Source of the DNA: a bacterium
GTDB taxonomy: Bacteria; Krumholzibacteriota; Krumholzibacteria; LZORAL124-64-63
Direction: 5' to 3'
Assembly (NCBI GenBank): GCA_030592025.1
Contig: JAUUZX010000132.1
Coordinates: forward strand, 1-5,733
Length of the DNA: 5,733 bases
Shown: piece by piece, positions 1-5,733 of the stretch
Layout of the letters: each line of letters begins with the position of its first letter
How positions within the stretch are numbered: the first letter of the stretch is position 1
Notes under the pieces: model-generated
The model's input: the letters and a program-made list of their open reading frames with translations, nothing else
The model's database searches: none
Told to the model about the DNA's origin: nothing
Made by a program: the position numbers and the translations under genes

Positions 1-1619
1 AAATCGACGCCGACACCAACGCCATCGGCGACTACCTGGCGATCATCGGTCTGGTCCTGGTCCTGTTTGTTGCCGCACTCATGGCCCGCTCCCTGCTCCA
101 CCTCGACCAACTCGGGGAGAGCCGGGCGCGCTACCGCTTCCTCGTGGAGAACACCCGCGATCTCATCGTCAAGGTGGACGGATCCGGGCGCTTCCTCTAT
201 GTCAGCCCCAGCTACTGCGACACCTTCGGGAGGACGGAAAGCGACCTGCTGAGTCGCGACTTCATGCCCCTCGTCCACGAGGACGACCAGGAAGCCACCA
301 CCCGGGAGATGAAGAAGCTCTCCACACCGCCCCACACCTGCTACGTGGAGCAGCGAGCCATGACGGCCAAGGGGTGGCGGTGGCTGTCCTGGTCCGACAC
401 CGCGGTGGTGGACAAGGCCGGGGCCGTGGTCGAGATCATCGGCGTGGGGCGCGACATCACCGAGCGCAAGGAACTCGAGCAGCAGTTGCGGCAGTCCCAG
501 AAGCTGCAGGCCGTGGGCGAACTGGCCGGCGGCATGGCCCACGACTTCAACAACATCCTGCAGGCCATCCTCGGCAACCTGAGCTTCCTGCGCGACGACC
601 TGCCGACGGACCACGCGGCCCAGGAGGACCTGAAGCTGATCCAGGACAGCACCGAGCGTGGCGCACGGCTCACCCGTCAGTTGCTGGCGTTCAGTCGGCA
701 CCAGATGTTGCAGTCCATGAACCTGGACCTCAACGACCTCCTGACCAACCATCTTCGGCTCCTGCGCCCGACCATCGGCGGCGCCATCGAGCTGGATTTC
801 GACCCCGGGGAACTGGGTCGGCCCGTGAAGGCCGACCCCGGCCAGATCGAGATGATCCTGACGAACCTGTGCGTGAACGCGCGGGACGCCATCGAGGAAA
901 CAGGCCACATCAGCATCGCGACCTGCCGCGAGCATTTCGAGGGCCGGACCGTGGACGGCGAACCCCGCCACGGCGACTACGCGCGCATCGACGTCGTCGA
1001 TGACGGCTGCGGCATGGACACCGAAGTGCTCGAGCGGGTCTTCGACCCCTTCTTCACCACCAAGCCCCAGGGGCAGGGCACCGGACTGGGCCTGGCCACG
1101 GTCCACGGGATCGTACGGCAGCACGGTGGCTTCATCGAGATCAACAGCGAACCCGGCAGGGGCACGACTTTCCACGTGTGGCTGCCCCTTACCGAAGGGG
1201 AAATCAGCCCCCTCGTCGACAGCGAACCGGCGGTGGCGGAGACCGGCCACGAGACGATCCTGCTCGCCGAGGACGACCCGGCGGTGCGGGATTTGTCCAC
1301 CCGCGCCCTCATGCGGGCCGGCTACCGCGTCCTCATCGCGGCCGACGGCGCCGAGGCCGTCCGTGTGGTCCGGGACCACGACGGCCCCATCGATCTCGCG
1401 CTGCTCGACGTGATCATGCCCGAGCTCGGCGGTCCCGAGGCCCTGCGTGAGATCCGCCTGCTCCGCCCGGGGCTGCCCGCGCTCTTCGCCTCGGGCTACG
1501 CCCCCGGCGACCCGAGCCAGGGCGACATCAGCGGCAGCGATTTCATCGCCAAACCCTACCGTCTCGCCCAATTGCTGAAAACCATCCGCGAAGTCCTCGA
1601 TCGAGGCAAAACCCCGTGA
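1..1619 (+). CDS. Hybrid sensor histidine kinase (TM-PAS-HisKA-HATPase-REC), 5'-partial
   Basis: The reading frame is open to the window's left edge (first full codon at nt 3), so the true start and the input domain are missing; 538 residues are visible and are numbered here from nt 3. Residues 11-28 form one hydrophobic helix, which anchors the kinase in the inner membrane. A PAS domain follows (about 43-155, ending in the usual DITERK), then a short coiled linker and the HisKA dimerisation domain with the H-box AHDFNNIL, phospho-accepting His180. The HATPase domain has N-box Asn292, DDGCGM (333-338), FDPFFTTK (347-354) and GQGTGLGL (357-364). A C-terminal receiver (about 419-534) has acidic pocket E423/D424, phospho-acceptor Asp469, Ser497 and Lys517. 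All catalytic residues are present, so it should autophosphorylate and pass phosphate to its own receiver. The core resembles CckA-type hybrid kinases. No DNA-binding domain is present, so output needs a separate partner. The ligand is unknown. Its stop codon overlaps the MFS gene's start. Confidence 0.95.
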   Translation, partial: IDADTNAIGDYLAIIGLVLVLFVAALMARSLLHLDQLGESRARYRFLVENTRDLIVKVDGSGRFLYVSPSYCDTFGRTESDLLSRDFMPLVHEDDQEATTREMKKLSTPPHTCYVEQRAMTAKGWRWLSWSDTAVVDKAGAVVEIIGVGRDITERKELEQQLRQSQKLQAVGELAGGMAHDFNNILQAILGNLSFLRDDLPTDHAAQEDLKLIQDSTERGARLTRQLLAFSRHQMLQSMNLDLNDLLTNHLRLLRPTIGGAIELDFDPGELGRPVKADPGQIEMILTNLCVNARDAIEETGHISIATCREHFEGRTVDGEPRHGDYARIDVVDDGCGMDTEVLERVFDPFFTTKPQGQGTGLGLATVHGIVRQHGGFIEINSEPGRGTTFHVWLPLTEGEISPLVDSEPAVAETGHETILLAEDDPAVRDLSTRALMRAGYRVLIAADGAEAVRVVRDHDGPIDLALLDVIMPELGGPEALREIRLLRPGLPALFASGYAPGDPSQGDISGSDFIAKPYRLAQLLKTIREVLDRGKTP

Positions 1620-2989
1620 CCGAAACGGCCGCCCGTCGCACGACGATCGTTTGGACCATCGCGTTCACCAACTTCGCGACGCCCTTCATGTTCTCGGGCG
1701 TGGGCGTCACCCTGCCCAGCATGGGGCGCGAGTTGGCCATGAGCGGTGGCGCCCTCGGCCTGTACGAGACCCTCTACCTGGGCACGGCCGCAGCGCTCAT
1801 GCTGCCGGCCGGCCGCCTCGGCGATGCGGGCGACAAGAACACGCTCTTCACCGTGGGCGTCGCGCTCTTCGCCGCAGCGACTCTGGCCCTGGCCTTCTTG
1901 CCGACGGTCACGGCGTTCCTTGTCATGCGCGCCGTGCAGGGTGCGGCGGCCGCCCTCATCGCCGCGACGAACATGGCCATCCTCACCGAGAACGTGCCCC
2001 GTGAGCGCCTCGGCAGCGCCATCGGTCTGAGCATCGGCGCCGTGTACACGGGGCTCTCGGCGGGACCCTTCGTGGCCGGCCTCGTCACGACCGGACTGGG
2101 CTGGCGGTGGGTGTACATCCTGAGCGCGGTGGTGACGGCCGGGGCCGCCCTGCTCTCCTGGCGCTCCCTGCGGCACACCTGGCAGCGGCCGAACCTGGTC
2201 TTCGACTGGCCCGGGGCCCTGACCAGCACCGTCGGCATCATGTTCCTCGTGCTGGGCAGCAGCCTGGCGGCCCGGTCGGCCCTGGGCTGGGTGCTGGCCG
2301 GGGCGGGGGTCGCCCTGCTGGTCGCCTTCGTGGCCATCGAGAAACGCGCCGCTTCGCCGTTGATGCCCGTGCCCGTCCTCACGGGCAACCCGGTGCTGTT
2401 GCGGGCCCTCACCGTGCAGCTGCTGACCTACGCCGGCGCCATGGGCACGTCATTCCTGTTCAGCATCTACCTCCAGGAAGCGCGGGGTTGGACCGCCAGC
2501 GAAGCCGGGCGCCTGCTCGTGGTTTCGCCGGTGCTCATGGCCCTGCTCGCTCCGGTGGCCGGACGGCTGGCGGACCGGGTGCGCCCCCAGTTCGTGTCCC
2601 TGGTCGGCGTGGTGCTGATCTGCACCGGTACGGGGACGGCCTTCCTCGTGCCGAACTCGGGTTCCCTGACCCTGCTCGTGGCCTCGCTGGTCTGCCACGG
2701 CGTGGGCTTCGCCATGTTCTCGTCGCCCAACATGGCCGTGATCATGAGCAACGCCCCTCGCGATCGCATGAGCATGGCCTCGGCCCTGGCCTCCCAGGGG
2801 CGCACACTGGGCATGGTCTGCGCCATGATGCTCATCACGTTCTTCCTGGCGCGGCACGTGGGTGGCGAGGGGCTTGGCGAAGACACACGTACGGGGCTGC
2901 TGACCGCCATGCGCCTGTCCCTGGGTTCGATCAGCGTGCTGGCCGTGCTGGCGTTGGTCACCTCGCTGCGGGACGTGACGGATTCCTGA
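1616..2989 (+). CDS. MFS transporter, DHA2 (14-TMS drug:H+ antiporter) type
   Basis: A complete 457-residue, strongly hydrophobic protein, probably an inner-membrane, proton-driven exporter of small molecules. Motif A is at about 66-74 (GRLGDAGDK) with a second copy in the C-terminal half at 316-325 ([10 protein letters not shown]). The motif B arginine is R105 in RAVQG. The antiporter motif C is at 141-155 and contains GP (150-151). WRW (163-165) precedes helix 6. I count about 14 hydrophobic stretches by eye, including an extra pair near 197-241 between the two six-helix halves, as in EmrB/QacA relatives. The first helix lacks the acidic residue common in DHA2 proteins. The GTG start at 1616 overlaps the kinase stop by 4 nt (GTGA) and has GAGG at 1603-1606; the next in-frame ATG (Met25) would cut into helix 1. 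The overlap implies cotranscription and translational coupling with the kinase. The substrate is not predictable: drug or metabolite efflux is likely from family, and uptake is not excluded. Confidence 0.93.
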   Translation: MTETAARRTTIVWTIAFTNFATPFMFSGVGVTLPSMGRELAMSGGALGLYETLYLGTAAALMLPAGRLGDAGDKNTLFTVGVALFAAATLALAFLPTVTAFLVMRAVQGAAAALIAATNMAILTENVPRERLGSAIGLSIGAVYTGLSAGPFVAGLVTTGLGWRWVYILSAVVTAGAALLSWRSLRHTWQRPNLVFDWPGALTSTVGIMFLVLGSSLAARSALGWVLAGAGVALLVAFVAIEKRAASPLMPVPVLTGNPVLLRALTVQLLTYAGAMGTSFLFSIYLQEARGWTASEAGRLLVVSPVLMALLAPVAGRLADRVRPQFVSLVGVVLICTGTGTAFLVPNSGSLTLLVASLVCHGVGFAMFSSPNMAVIMSNAPRDRMSMASALASQGRTLGMVCAMMLITFFLARHVGGEGLGEDTRTGLLTAMRLSLGSISVLAVLALVTSLRDVTDS

Positions 2990-2995
2990 CGCGAG

Positions 2996-3023
2996 GGTGG
3001 CGGCATCGCACCATCGGCGTTTT
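2996..3023 (+). terminator. Weak candidate terminator hairpin after the MFS gene
   Basis: GGTG (2996-2999) can pair with CACC (3009-3012). After one bulged G, CG (3001-3002) pairs with CG (3007-3008) around a GCAT loop. A run of four T lies at 3020-3023, seven bases past the stem. The stem is short and the T tract is not adjacent, so this is a poor intrinsic terminator. It is listed only because it sits just after a stop codon and before a new transcription unit. Confidence 0.2.
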
Positions 3024-3042
3024 CCTGGTCCGGAGGCGTCCA

Positions 3043-3071
3043 TTGCGCTCGGGACACGCCCGTGGCAGTGT
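3043..3071 (+). promoter_or_regulatory. Candidate sigma-70-like promoter for the metal ABC operon
   Basis: TTGCGC (3043-3048) could serve as a -35 element. A 17-nt spacer ends in TGG, which fits an extended -10 (TGn), followed by the hexamer CAGTGT (3066-3071). Spacing is ideal, but the hexamers match the consensus at only 3/6 and 2/6 positions. Transcription would start near 3078, leaving a leader of about 20 nt that just includes the ribosome binding site. The position is sensible; the sequence match is weak. Confidence 0.28.
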
Positions 3072-3087
3072 GAACGCCAACCCCAAC

Positions 3088-3093
3088 AGGAGA
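3088..3093 (+). promoter_or_regulatory. Ribosome binding site that sets the GTG start of the binding-protein gene
   Basis: AGGAGA lies 6 nt before the GTG at 3100 and is the strongest Shine-Dalgarno match I noticed in the window. It decides between three in-frame starts. The GTG at 3070 lies upstream of it, and the ATG at 3121 would remove the positively charged start of the signal peptide. The ATG at 3095 is in another frame and only 1 nt away. Confidence 0.8.
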
Positions 3094-3099
3094 CATGAC

Positions 3100-4080
3100 G
3101 TGCCCCGATACCGATTCCTCATGCCCGCCGCCCTGATCCTCCTCCTCTTCGTCGCGGCCTGCGGCGACGGCGGCTCTTCCCGTGACGACACCTCCGCCAA
3201 GGCCGCCGACGACCGGGTGCGTGTCGTGACCACCACCGGTCAGGTGGCCGACCTCGCCCTCCACGTCGGTGGCGAACGCGTGCATGTGATATCCCTCATG
3301 GGCCCGGGCATCGACCCCCATCTGTACAAGGCCAGCGCCGGCGACGTGCAGCGCCTGCGGGACGCCGACCTCATCCTCTACAATGGCCTCCACCTGGAGG
3401 CCAAGATGGGCGAGGTGCTCGAACGCCTCGGCGCCTCGCGTCCGGTGACAGCCGTGGCCGGCAACATCCCCGACGACCTGCTCATCTCCCCCAACGGCTA
3501 CGAGGGCACCCACGACCCCCACATCTGGTTCGATGTGACCCTCTGGATCCAGGCCATGGACGCGGTCATGGGTGCGCTCATCGACCTGGACCCCGACCAC
3601 GCCGCCGGCTACCGCGAACGCGCCGCCGCCTACCGCAACGAACTCATCGCGCTCGACGGCTACATCCACGCCCAGGTGCGCCTGGTGCCCGAGGAGCAGC
3701 GCGTCCTCATCACCGCCCACGACGCCTTCGCCTACTTCGGCCGCACCTACGGCCTGGAGGTGCGCGGCCTGCAGGGCATCAGCACCGCTTCGGAGGCCGG
3801 CGCCGCCGACGTCCAGGGCTGGGCCCGCTTCATCACCGACCGACGCATCCCCGCCCTCTTCGGCGAGACCTCCGTCTCCCCCAAGGCCATCGAGGCCGTG
3901 CGGGCGGCGGTACGGTCCCGGGGCTTCGAGGTGATCGTCGGGGGCGAGATCTACTCCGACGCCCTCGGCGACGCGGGCACCCCCGTCGGCACCTACATCG
4001 GCATGGTCCGCCACAACGTCGACACCATCGTCGGCGCGCTCCGCACGGTCCCCACGGACGGGAGCAGCCATGAGCACTGA
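3100..4080 (+). CDS. Metal ABC transporter substrate-binding lipoprotein (Zn/Mn/Fe; TroA/PsaA/ZnuA family)
   Basis: A 326-residue protein that should capture a divalent metal ion outside the inner membrane and deliver it to the permease encoded downstream. The N-terminus is a lipoprotein signal peptide: arginines at 3 and 5, a hydrophobic core, then the lipobox VAAC with Cys21 as the lipidated residue. A Gly/Ser/Asp-rich tether follows (22-38). The mature part matches cluster A-I (cluster 9) binding proteins throughout. The four expected metal ligands are visible: His74 in DPHLYKAS, His141 in DPHIWFD, His207 in TAHDAF and Asp287 in YSDALG. The His/His/His/Asp set matches TroA, whereas PsaA-type Mn proteins usually have Glu at the third position. 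No long His-rich loop, common in ZnuA zinc proteins, is present. Length is normal for the family. GTG is chosen as start because of AGGAGA at 3088-3093. The gene overlaps the ATPase gene by 11 nt. Zn, Mn or Fe all remain possible. Confidence 0.95.
   Translation: MPRYRFLMPAALILLLFVAACGDGGSSRDDTSAKAADDRVRVVTTTGQVADLALHVGGERVHVISLMGPGIDPHLYKASAGDVQRLRDADLILYNGLHLEAKMGEVLERLGASRPVTAVAGNIPDDLLISPNGYEGTHDPHIWFDVTLWIQAMDAVMGALIDLDPDHAAGYRERAAAYRNELIALDGYIHAQVRLVPEEQRVLITAHDAFAYFGRTYGLEVRGLQGISTASEAGAADVQGWARFITDRRIPALFGETSVSPKAIEAVRAAVRSRGFEVIVGGEIYSDALGDAGTPVGTYIGMVRHNVDTIVGALRTVPTDGSSHEH
4060..4064 (+). promoter_or_regulatory. Ribosome binding site of the ABC ATPase gene, inside the binding-protein gene
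   Basis: GGGAG lies 5 nt before the ATG at 4070, within the last codons of the binding-protein gene. It supports this ATG as the true start, and so an 11-nt overlap between the two genes. Confidence 0.7.
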
Positions 4081-4894
4081 CACCGCACCGACCGGAGACG
4101 AGCTCGCCGTCCACGTCACGGACCTCACCGTGGCCTACAACGAACGCCCGGTCCTGTGGGACATCGACCTGGACGTGCCGGCGGGCAAGCTCATGGCCAT
4201 CATGGGCCCCAACGGCGCGGGCAAGACGACCCTCATCAAGGCCATCCTCGGCCTCGTGCCCACGGCGGCGGGCCGCGTGCTCGTCCACGGCGCCCCCTAC
4301 GCCAAACAACGCAGCCTCGTGGGTTACGTGCCCCAGCGCGGCAGCGTCGACTGGGACTTCCCGACCACCGTGCTCGACGTGGTCATGATGGGCCGCTACG
4401 GCGCCCTGGGCTGGTTCCGTCGCCCCGGTCGCACGGAACGCGACCAGGCCCACACCGCCCTGACCAAGGTCGGCATGGACGAGTTCTCCGATCGGCAGAT
4501 CAGCCAGCTTTCCGGCGGCCAGCAGCAGCGGGTCTTCCTGGCCCGCGCCCTCGTGCAGGACGCCCACGTCTACTTCATGGACGAGCCGTTCCAGGGCGTG
4601 GATGCCCGCACCGAGCGCGCCATCGTCGACCTCCTGAAGGACCTGCGCAGCCAGGGCCGCACCGTCATCGTCGTCCACCACGATCTGCAGACGGTCACCG
4701 ACTACTTCGACTGGGTCACCCTGCTCAACGTGCGCCGCATCGCCAGCGGACCGGTTGCCGAGGCCTTCACCTCCGAGAACCTGCGTCTGGCCTACGGCGG
4801 CCGCGTCGAGTTCCTCCACCGCAAGACGCCGGCCGACCCGGCGCCCCCGGGCGAGGGCGGACCCGTGCCGTACCTGGGGCGCATCCAGCCATGA
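4070..4894 (+). CDS. Metal ABC transporter ATP-binding protein (TroB/MntB/SitB type)
   Basis: A 274-residue cytoplasmic ATPase that should power metal import by the neighbouring permease. All nucleotide-binding motifs are intact: Walker A GPNGAGKT (46-53), Q-loop Gln89, signature LSGGQ (147-151), Walker B ending in MDEP with catalytic Glu172, D-loop Asp178, and the switch His204. Two stretches are typical of the Mn/Zn/Fe branch and not of other importers: SVDWDFP (92-98) with MGRYG soon after it, and VVHHDLQT (201-208) followed by YFDW. The N-terminal 12 residues are polar and poorly conserved in type. The C-terminal tail after about residue 250 is Pro/Gly-rich, as often seen in this family. 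The ATG at 4070 has GGGAG 5 nt upstream. The gene overlaps the binding-protein gene by 11 nt and the permease gene by 4 nt (ATGA), so the three are surely one operon with coupled translation. Confidence 0.96.
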   Translation: MSTDTAPTGDELAVHVTDLTVAYNERPVLWDIDLDVPAGKLMAIMGPNGAGKTTLIKAILGLVPTAAGRVLVHGAPYAKQRSLVGYVPQRGSVDWDFPTTVLDVVMMGRYGALGWFRRPGRTERDQAHTALTKVGMDEFSDRQISQLSGGQQQRVFLARALVQDAHVYFMDEPFQGVDARTERAIVDLLKDLRSQGRTVIVVHHDLQTVTDYFDWVTLLNVRRIASGPVAEAFTSENLRLAYGGRVEFLHRKTPADPAPPGEGGPVPYLGRIQP

Positions 4895-5733
4895 ACATCC
4901 TGGTGGACCTCTTCACGGACTACACCCTGCGCACGGTGGCCCTGGGCTCCGCCGCCCTGGGCCTGGTGAGCGGCGCCCTGGGCACCTTCGCCGTACTCCG
5001 CCGCCAGAGCCTGCTGGGCGACGCCGTGAGCCACGCCGCCCTGCCCGGCGTCGTGCTGGCCTTCATCATCACCGGCGCCAAGACACCCCTGGTGCTCGTG
5101 CTTGGCGCGGCGTTGACGGGTTGGGCCGCCGCGCTGCTGGTCATGCTCATCGTGGGCACGACCCGCCTGAAGACCGACACCGCCCTGGGCCTCGTGCTCT
5201 CGACCTTCTTCGGCCTCGGCCTCCTGCTGCTGTCCCTGGTGCAACGCACCGCGGGGGCCAGCCAGGCGGGCCTCGACCGCTTCCTCTTTGGACAGGCGGC
5301 CGCCCTCGTGGGCGATGATCTCGTCACCATGGGGGTCCTGGGCGCTCTCGTGCTGGGCGCCCTCGCCCTGCTGTGGAAAGAATTCAAACTGTTGGCCTTC
5401 GACCCGGATTTTGCCGGCACCATGGGCCTGCCCCTGCGCCGGGTCGACGTCCCGCTGACGACCTTGCTGGTGGTGGCCATCGTCATCGGCCTGCAGACCG
5501 TGGGCGTGGTCCTCATGAGCGCCATGATCGTGGCCCCTGGTGCCGCGGCCCGCCAGTGGACCAATCGACTCGGGCCCATGGTGCTGCTGGCCGCGGCCAT
5601 CGGGATGGGCTCCGGGGTGGCCGGCGCAATCGCCTCGAGCGTTATCCCCAAGCTCCCCACCGGACCGACCATCGTGATTGCACTCACCGCCGCGACGGTC
5701 ATCTCCCTCGCCCTGGCGCCGCAGCGGGGCATG
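4891..5733 (+). CDS. Metal ABC transporter permease (Zn/Mn/Fe, ABC-3 family), 3'-partial
   Basis: Translation from the ATG at 4891 gives 281 residues with no stop before the window ends. This is the channel subunit of the metal importer. It has about eight hydrophobic segments and hallmark ABC-3 motifs: the [11 protein letters not shown] stretch (43-53, with D44 and H48), DTALG then STFFGLG (96-110) and AFDPDFA (169-175), near the likely coupling region facing the ATPase. [13 protein letters not shown] (204-216) and ARQW (220-223) follow. The last residues, APQRGM, resemble the end of the membrane domain in relatives, so most or all of the channel is visible. The missing part may be a short tail or a longer cytoplasmic extension. 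The start overlaps the ATPase stop (ATGA) with only a weak GGGG at 4876-4879, which suggests translational coupling. Many such operons carry a second permease gene next; it cannot be seen here. Confidence 0.95.
   Translation, partial: MNILVDLFTDYTLRTVALGSAALGLVSGALGTFAVLRRQSLLGDAVSHAALPGVVLAFIITGAKTPLVLVLGAALTGWAAALLVMLIVGTTRLKTDTALGLVLSTFFGLGLLLLSLVQRTAGASQAGLDRFLFGQAAALVGDDLVTMGVLGALVLGALALLWKEFKLLAFDPDFAGTMGLPLRRVDVPLTTLLVVAIVIGLQTVGVVLMSAMIVAPGAAARQWTNRLGPMVLLAAAIGMGSGVAGAIASSVIPKLPTGPTIVIALTAATVISLALAPQRGM

Larger units (their letters stand above)
2990..3099 (+). other. Intergenic region between the MFS gene and the metal ABC operon
   Basis: This 110-nt gap is the only non-coding stretch of any length; every other junction in the window overlaps. 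It separates two likely transcription units. It holds a weak hairpin, a weak promoter-like pair and the ribosome binding site of the binding-protein gene, each listed separately. I see no long palindrome of the kind expected for a Fur, Zur or MntR operator. The frame of the downstream gene stays open through the gap and far back into the MFS gene, but this is a GC-rich artefact and not a fused protein. Confidence 0.85.

Noticed and set aside
3050..3062. Inverted repeat CGGG-N5-CCCG upstream of the binding-protein gene as a regulator site
   Set aside because: Four-base arms of pure G/C are expected by chance in DNA this GC-rich, and the arms do not extend. It was not annotated as an operator.
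2107..3099. A 657-codon + strand frame that reaches the binding-protein stop but starts deep inside the MFS gene
   Set aside because: Only the part from 3100 on reads as a real protein. The upstream part is Arg/Gly/Ala/Pro-rich, overlaps a well-supported MFS gene in another frame, and is open only because GC-rich DNA has few stops. The AGGAGA site and lipoprotein signal peptide mark the true start.
2467..4128. A 553-codon antisense frame across the MFS and binding-protein genes
   Set aside because: Its composition is Gly/Val/Ala/Asp/His-rich with no domain or motif. It spans two convincing genes on the other strand and is a mirror of their codon bias.
3833..4819. A 328-codon antisense frame opposite the ABC ATPase
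   Set aside because: It lies opposite a textbook ATPase with every motif intact and has a low-complexity Arg/Gly/Cys-rich end. It is a shadow of codon bias.
4920..5732. A 270-codon antisense frame opposite the permease
   Set aside because: The + strand frame here translates into an unmistakable metal permease; the antisense product is Arg/Ser/Thr/Pro-rich with no recognisable feature.
1..5733. Mobile element, phage, CRISPR, toxin-antitoxin or defence system
   Set aside because: Both strands were read for repeats, integrase or transposase motifs, tRNA-like ends and small toxin genes, and none was seen. Composition is uniform across all five genes, with no sign of recent transfer.

Overview
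The window is a 5.7 kb, very GC-rich and tightly packed piece of bacterial DNA. All five protein genes are on the + strand. Strong GC bias at third codon positions, GTG starts, a lipoprotein-type binding protein and 4-11 nt gene overlaps suggest a high-GC bacterium, probably Gram-negative. The sequence does not settle the phylum. There are no rRNA or tRNA genes, CRISPR arrays, insertion sequences or phage-like genes.

Layout. (1) Positions 1-1619 hold the 3' part of a membrane-anchored hybrid sensor histidine kinase: a transmembrane helix, a PAS domain, HisKA, HATPase and a C-terminal receiver. Its N-terminal sensor lies beyond the window. (2) Positions 1616-2989 hold a complete major facilitator transporter of the 14-helix drug:H+ antiporter (DHA2) type. 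It starts inside the kinase stop codon (GTGA overlap), so the two are probably cotranscribed and translationally coupled. (3) Positions 2990-3099 are the only real intergenic gap. It has a weak hairpin, a weak promoter-like pair and a clear ribosome binding site. (4) Positions 3100-5733 hold a Zn/Mn/Fe-type ABC importer: a lipoprotein substrate-binding protein (TroA/PsaA/ZnuA family), an ATPase (TroB/MntB/SitB type) and an inner-membrane permease (TroC/SitC type) that runs off the 3' end. These genes overlap by 11 and 4 nt.

How they work together. The three ABC genes encode a binding-protein-dependent metal importer. The lipoprotein captures a divalent cation outside the inner membrane, the permease forms the channel and the ATPase drives uptake. 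The metal cannot be read from sequence alone. The kinase and MFS exporter look like a separate unit: the kinase may sense a signal related to the exporter's substrate, but that rests only on adjacency. I found no convincing novel system. The window looks like ordinary chromosomal sequence, and the points worth checking are gene-boundary and specificity questions.
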